Shown here: in pieces, positions 62,450-64,000 of the stretch
Numbering within the stretch: the first letter of the stretch is position 1
Layout of the letters: every line of letters begins with the position of its first letter
Assembly (NCBI RefSeq): GCF_947491795.1
Contig: NZ_CANLKW010000002.1
Location: 732,001 to 796,000 of the forward strand
From: an uncultured Roseobacter sp.
GTDB lineage: Bacteria > Pseudomonadota > Alphaproteobacteria > Rhodobacterales > Rhodobacteraceae
Reading direction: 5' to 3'
DNA: 64,000 nt
The notes under the pieces: generated by a model
Database searches by the model: none
Told to the model about the DNA's origin: nothing
The model's input: only the letters and a program-made list of their open reading frames with translations
Program-made: the position numbers and the translations under genes

Positions 62450-64000
62450 CCGCGCATGGCCTTGCCCTCCGGATCATACGGCGAGGGAGTGATCACGGTT
62501 GCTTTGCGTTCAACACCGACCACATGAACCGAGAGCCCGGTCCCTGCCGCACAGTGCGCCGTGTCAACAAGAGCCATCGCCAGTGATTTGCAGGTGGTGT
62601 GACCAAAGCCGCCGGACGTAACAAAGCCAACCTTTTGGCCACCAGACCATATCGGCTCATACCCGCTGGCATCCGCGTCACCCGCCTCAATCTCCAGGGT
62701 GACGAGCCGTTTGGAAGGCCCGTTTCCGTTCCGCTCCTGCAGGGCGGCCGCCTTGCCGACAAAATCCTTGTCCCAGTCGATCCAGCGATCCATTCCGGTC
62801 ATGCCAGCTGTGTAGCCCTGCGTGAATTCGGCGTTCCAGATGCCAAAGCTCTTCTCCAGCCGCAGACTGAGCAACGCATTGAACCCGATCTCGCGGATCC
62901 CGACATCTGCTCCTGCCTCAAGCAGAACCTTGCGCAATGTCGCGTGATCCCCCGCACGGCAGTGGATCTCATAGCCAAGCTCGCCTGTGACGGACAGGCG
63001 CCCGACCCGGCAGCGCAACAGTCCGATGTCGAAATCCCCACATCCCATGAAAGGCAGTTCGGTCACCGGTCCATCGGTGAGTTTCTCGATCACTTTTGAC
63101 GAGGCGGGGCCTGAAAGTGAGAATCCGGCAGTGTCTTCTCCGAGGTCGCGAACTGTGACGCCTGCGTCCACGTGATCGTCAAACCAGCGCATGTGCCAGG
63201 CGCGCAGGTAATAGCTTCCCATAATCCACCAGGTGCCATTGCCCCAGTTGAATACGGTCAGATCGCCCTTGAGCCGCCCATCCTCGGCCAGCATCGGCGC
63301 AAGCCGTGCGCGACCGGGGGCTGGCAGTTTTGATGCCATTATACGGTCCAGCCAGTTTCGCGCGTTCGGGCCCGAGACTTCGAAGCGGGAAAAACCTGAG
63401 ATATCCAGCAGACCAACCGCATCGCGTACGGCATGACATTCCTGCGCGACAATCGGGAAAGCATTGGAGCGTTTGAGTGATGGCGTTTCTTCAAAGCCTT
63501 GTTCCGCAAAATAGAGCGGTACTTCCAGGTCCCAGCTCTGACCCCACTGGCATCCGGCGGCGGACATATCCGCATATGCACCGGGGGTTTTCAGCGGCCT
63601 GCCTGCGGGCAACTGCTCGTTGGGATAGGTCATCACGAAACGCCGGGTGTAGAACTGGCCGGTGGTTTCTTTGATGTACTGCTTGTTTTCAGCCCAGATG
63701 CCATAACGCGCCACGTCCATACCGTAGACGTCCGCTTCTGGCGCGCCATGGATCATCCATTCTGCGAGGCTTTTGCCGACGCCGCCGCCCTGCAGAAAAC
63801 CGGCCATCACGGCACAGGCTGACCAGTATCCGCGTTTGCCCGGCACGGGGCCAACCAGCGGGTTGCCATCGGGGGAGAATGTAAAGGCGCCGTTGACCCA
63901 GGTTTTGACGCCCACTTCCTGCAGGCAGGGGTAGCGTTCAAAGCCCATGGTCAGTTCGTTTTCAATCCTGTCAGGGTCTTCCTGCTGCAGTTCAAACCCG
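62446..64000 (-). CDS. FAD-dependent oxidoreductase with GcvT domain (DMGDH/sarcosine dehydrogenase-like), partial
   Basis: The frame is open to the right edge, giving at least 518 codons; the N-terminal FAD Rossmann fold lies outside. Seen are NGAFTFSPDGNPLVGPVPGK (C-terminal part of the DAO domain), then the aminomethyltransferase (GcvT) fold with QECHAVRDAVGLLDISGFSR, RVGRLSVTGELGYEIHC and GFVTSGGFGHT. Such enzymes oxidise N-methyl groups of dimethylglycine or sarcosine and pass formaldehyde equivalents to tetrahydrofolate. Confidence 0.88.
   Translation of the reverse strand, partial: GFELQQEDPDRIENELTMGFERYPCLQEVGVKTWVNGAFTFSPDGNPLVGPVPGKRGYWSACAVMAGFLQGGGVGKSLAEWMIHGAPEADVYGMDVARYGIWAENKQYIKETTGQFYTRRFVMTYPNEQLPAGRPLKTPGAYADMSAAGCQWGQSWDLEVPLYFAEQGFEETPSLKRSNAFPIVAQECHAVRDAVGLLDISGFSRFEVSGPNARNWLDRIMASKLPAPGRARLAPMLAEDGRLKGDLTVFNWGNGTWWIMGSYYLRAWHMRWFDDHVDAGVTVRDLGEDTAGFSLSGPASSKVIEKLTDGPVTELPFMGCGDFDIGLLRCRVGRLSVTGELGYEIHCRAGDHATLRKVLLEAGADVGIREIGFNALLSLRLEKSFGIWNAEFTQGYTAGMTGMDRWIDWDKDFVGKAAALQERNGNGPSKRLVTLEIEAGDADASGYEPIWSGGQKVGFVTSGGFGHTTCKSLAMALVDTAHCAAGTGLSVHVVGVERKATVITPSPYDPEGKAMRG

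Overview
The window looks like chromosomal DNA of a marine Rhodobacteraceae (Roseobacter-clade) alphaproteobacterium. This is inferred from gene order and protein style: atpI-atpB-atpE-atpF'-atpF split from F1, ffh/rpsP/rimM/trmD/rplS, a MipZ-type ATPase, three def genes next to fmt, TRAP transporters, a VPLPA-type C-terminal sorting signal, and MttB-like plus FAD/GcvT N-methyl oxidation genes. No phage, insertion sequence, rRNA or CRISPR array was seen.

Region 1 (1-5.8 kb): a partial HAD hydrolase, clpS, a methyltransferase and an SDR lacking its catalytic lysine, then three tetrapyrrole genes (hemF, and divergent hemC and hemE). TGT-N12-ACA palindromes of the PpsR/CrtJ type precede hemF and lie between hemC and hemE. 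This suggests redox/light control of heme and bacteriochlorophyll precursor supply, so the organism may be an aerobic anoxygenic phototroph. A tRNA with a CAT anticodon follows.

Region 2 (6-18.3 kb): a dedicated benzoate module. A TRAP transporter (dctPQM) is followed by benzoate-CoA ligase, an alpha/beta hydrolase, a DUF309 protein, boxC, boxB, an unannotated 47-residue cysteine-rich ORF, boxA, boxR (HTH plus shikimate-kinase-like sensor) and a stand-alone 3-hydroxyacyl-CoA dehydrogenase C-terminal domain. Genes overlap or nearly touch, so much of it is probably translationally coupled. Three related sites with core TGCACTA, one over a promoter-like -10, are candidate BoxR operators. No aldehyde dehydrogenase (boxZ) is present in the window.

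Region 3 (18.3-25.2 kb): accessory genes, including a DUF2165 protein, an orphan peptide-type binding protein, RidA, small membrane proteins, MarR, a DMT transporter remnant with an internal deletion, MipZ, a methyltransferase and a VOC protein.

Region 4 (25.3-32.8 kb, minus strand): the translation/secretion cluster ffh, rpsP, rimM, trmD, rplS, rpmE. It is interrupted by chorismate mutase, three tandem GNATs, NIPSNAP and a 47-residue membrane peptide, and it contains tandem UUCG-capped hairpins and an 11-bp-period repeat array.

Region 5 (33-43 kb): a VPLPA-CTERM protein, azoreductase, several regulators (two LysR, ArsR, GntR), a DMT exporter, peptides of 24 and 43 residues, and the F0 ATP synthase operon.

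Region 6 (43-64 kb): smc, a lytic transglycosylase, cobalamin genes cbiB/cobC, a pseudo-receiver, glutathionyl-hydroquinone reductase, a MalY-like lyase, three tandem deformylases (the third catalytically degenerate) with fmt, an RND pump, and an MttB/FAD-GcvT pair that runs off the right edge.
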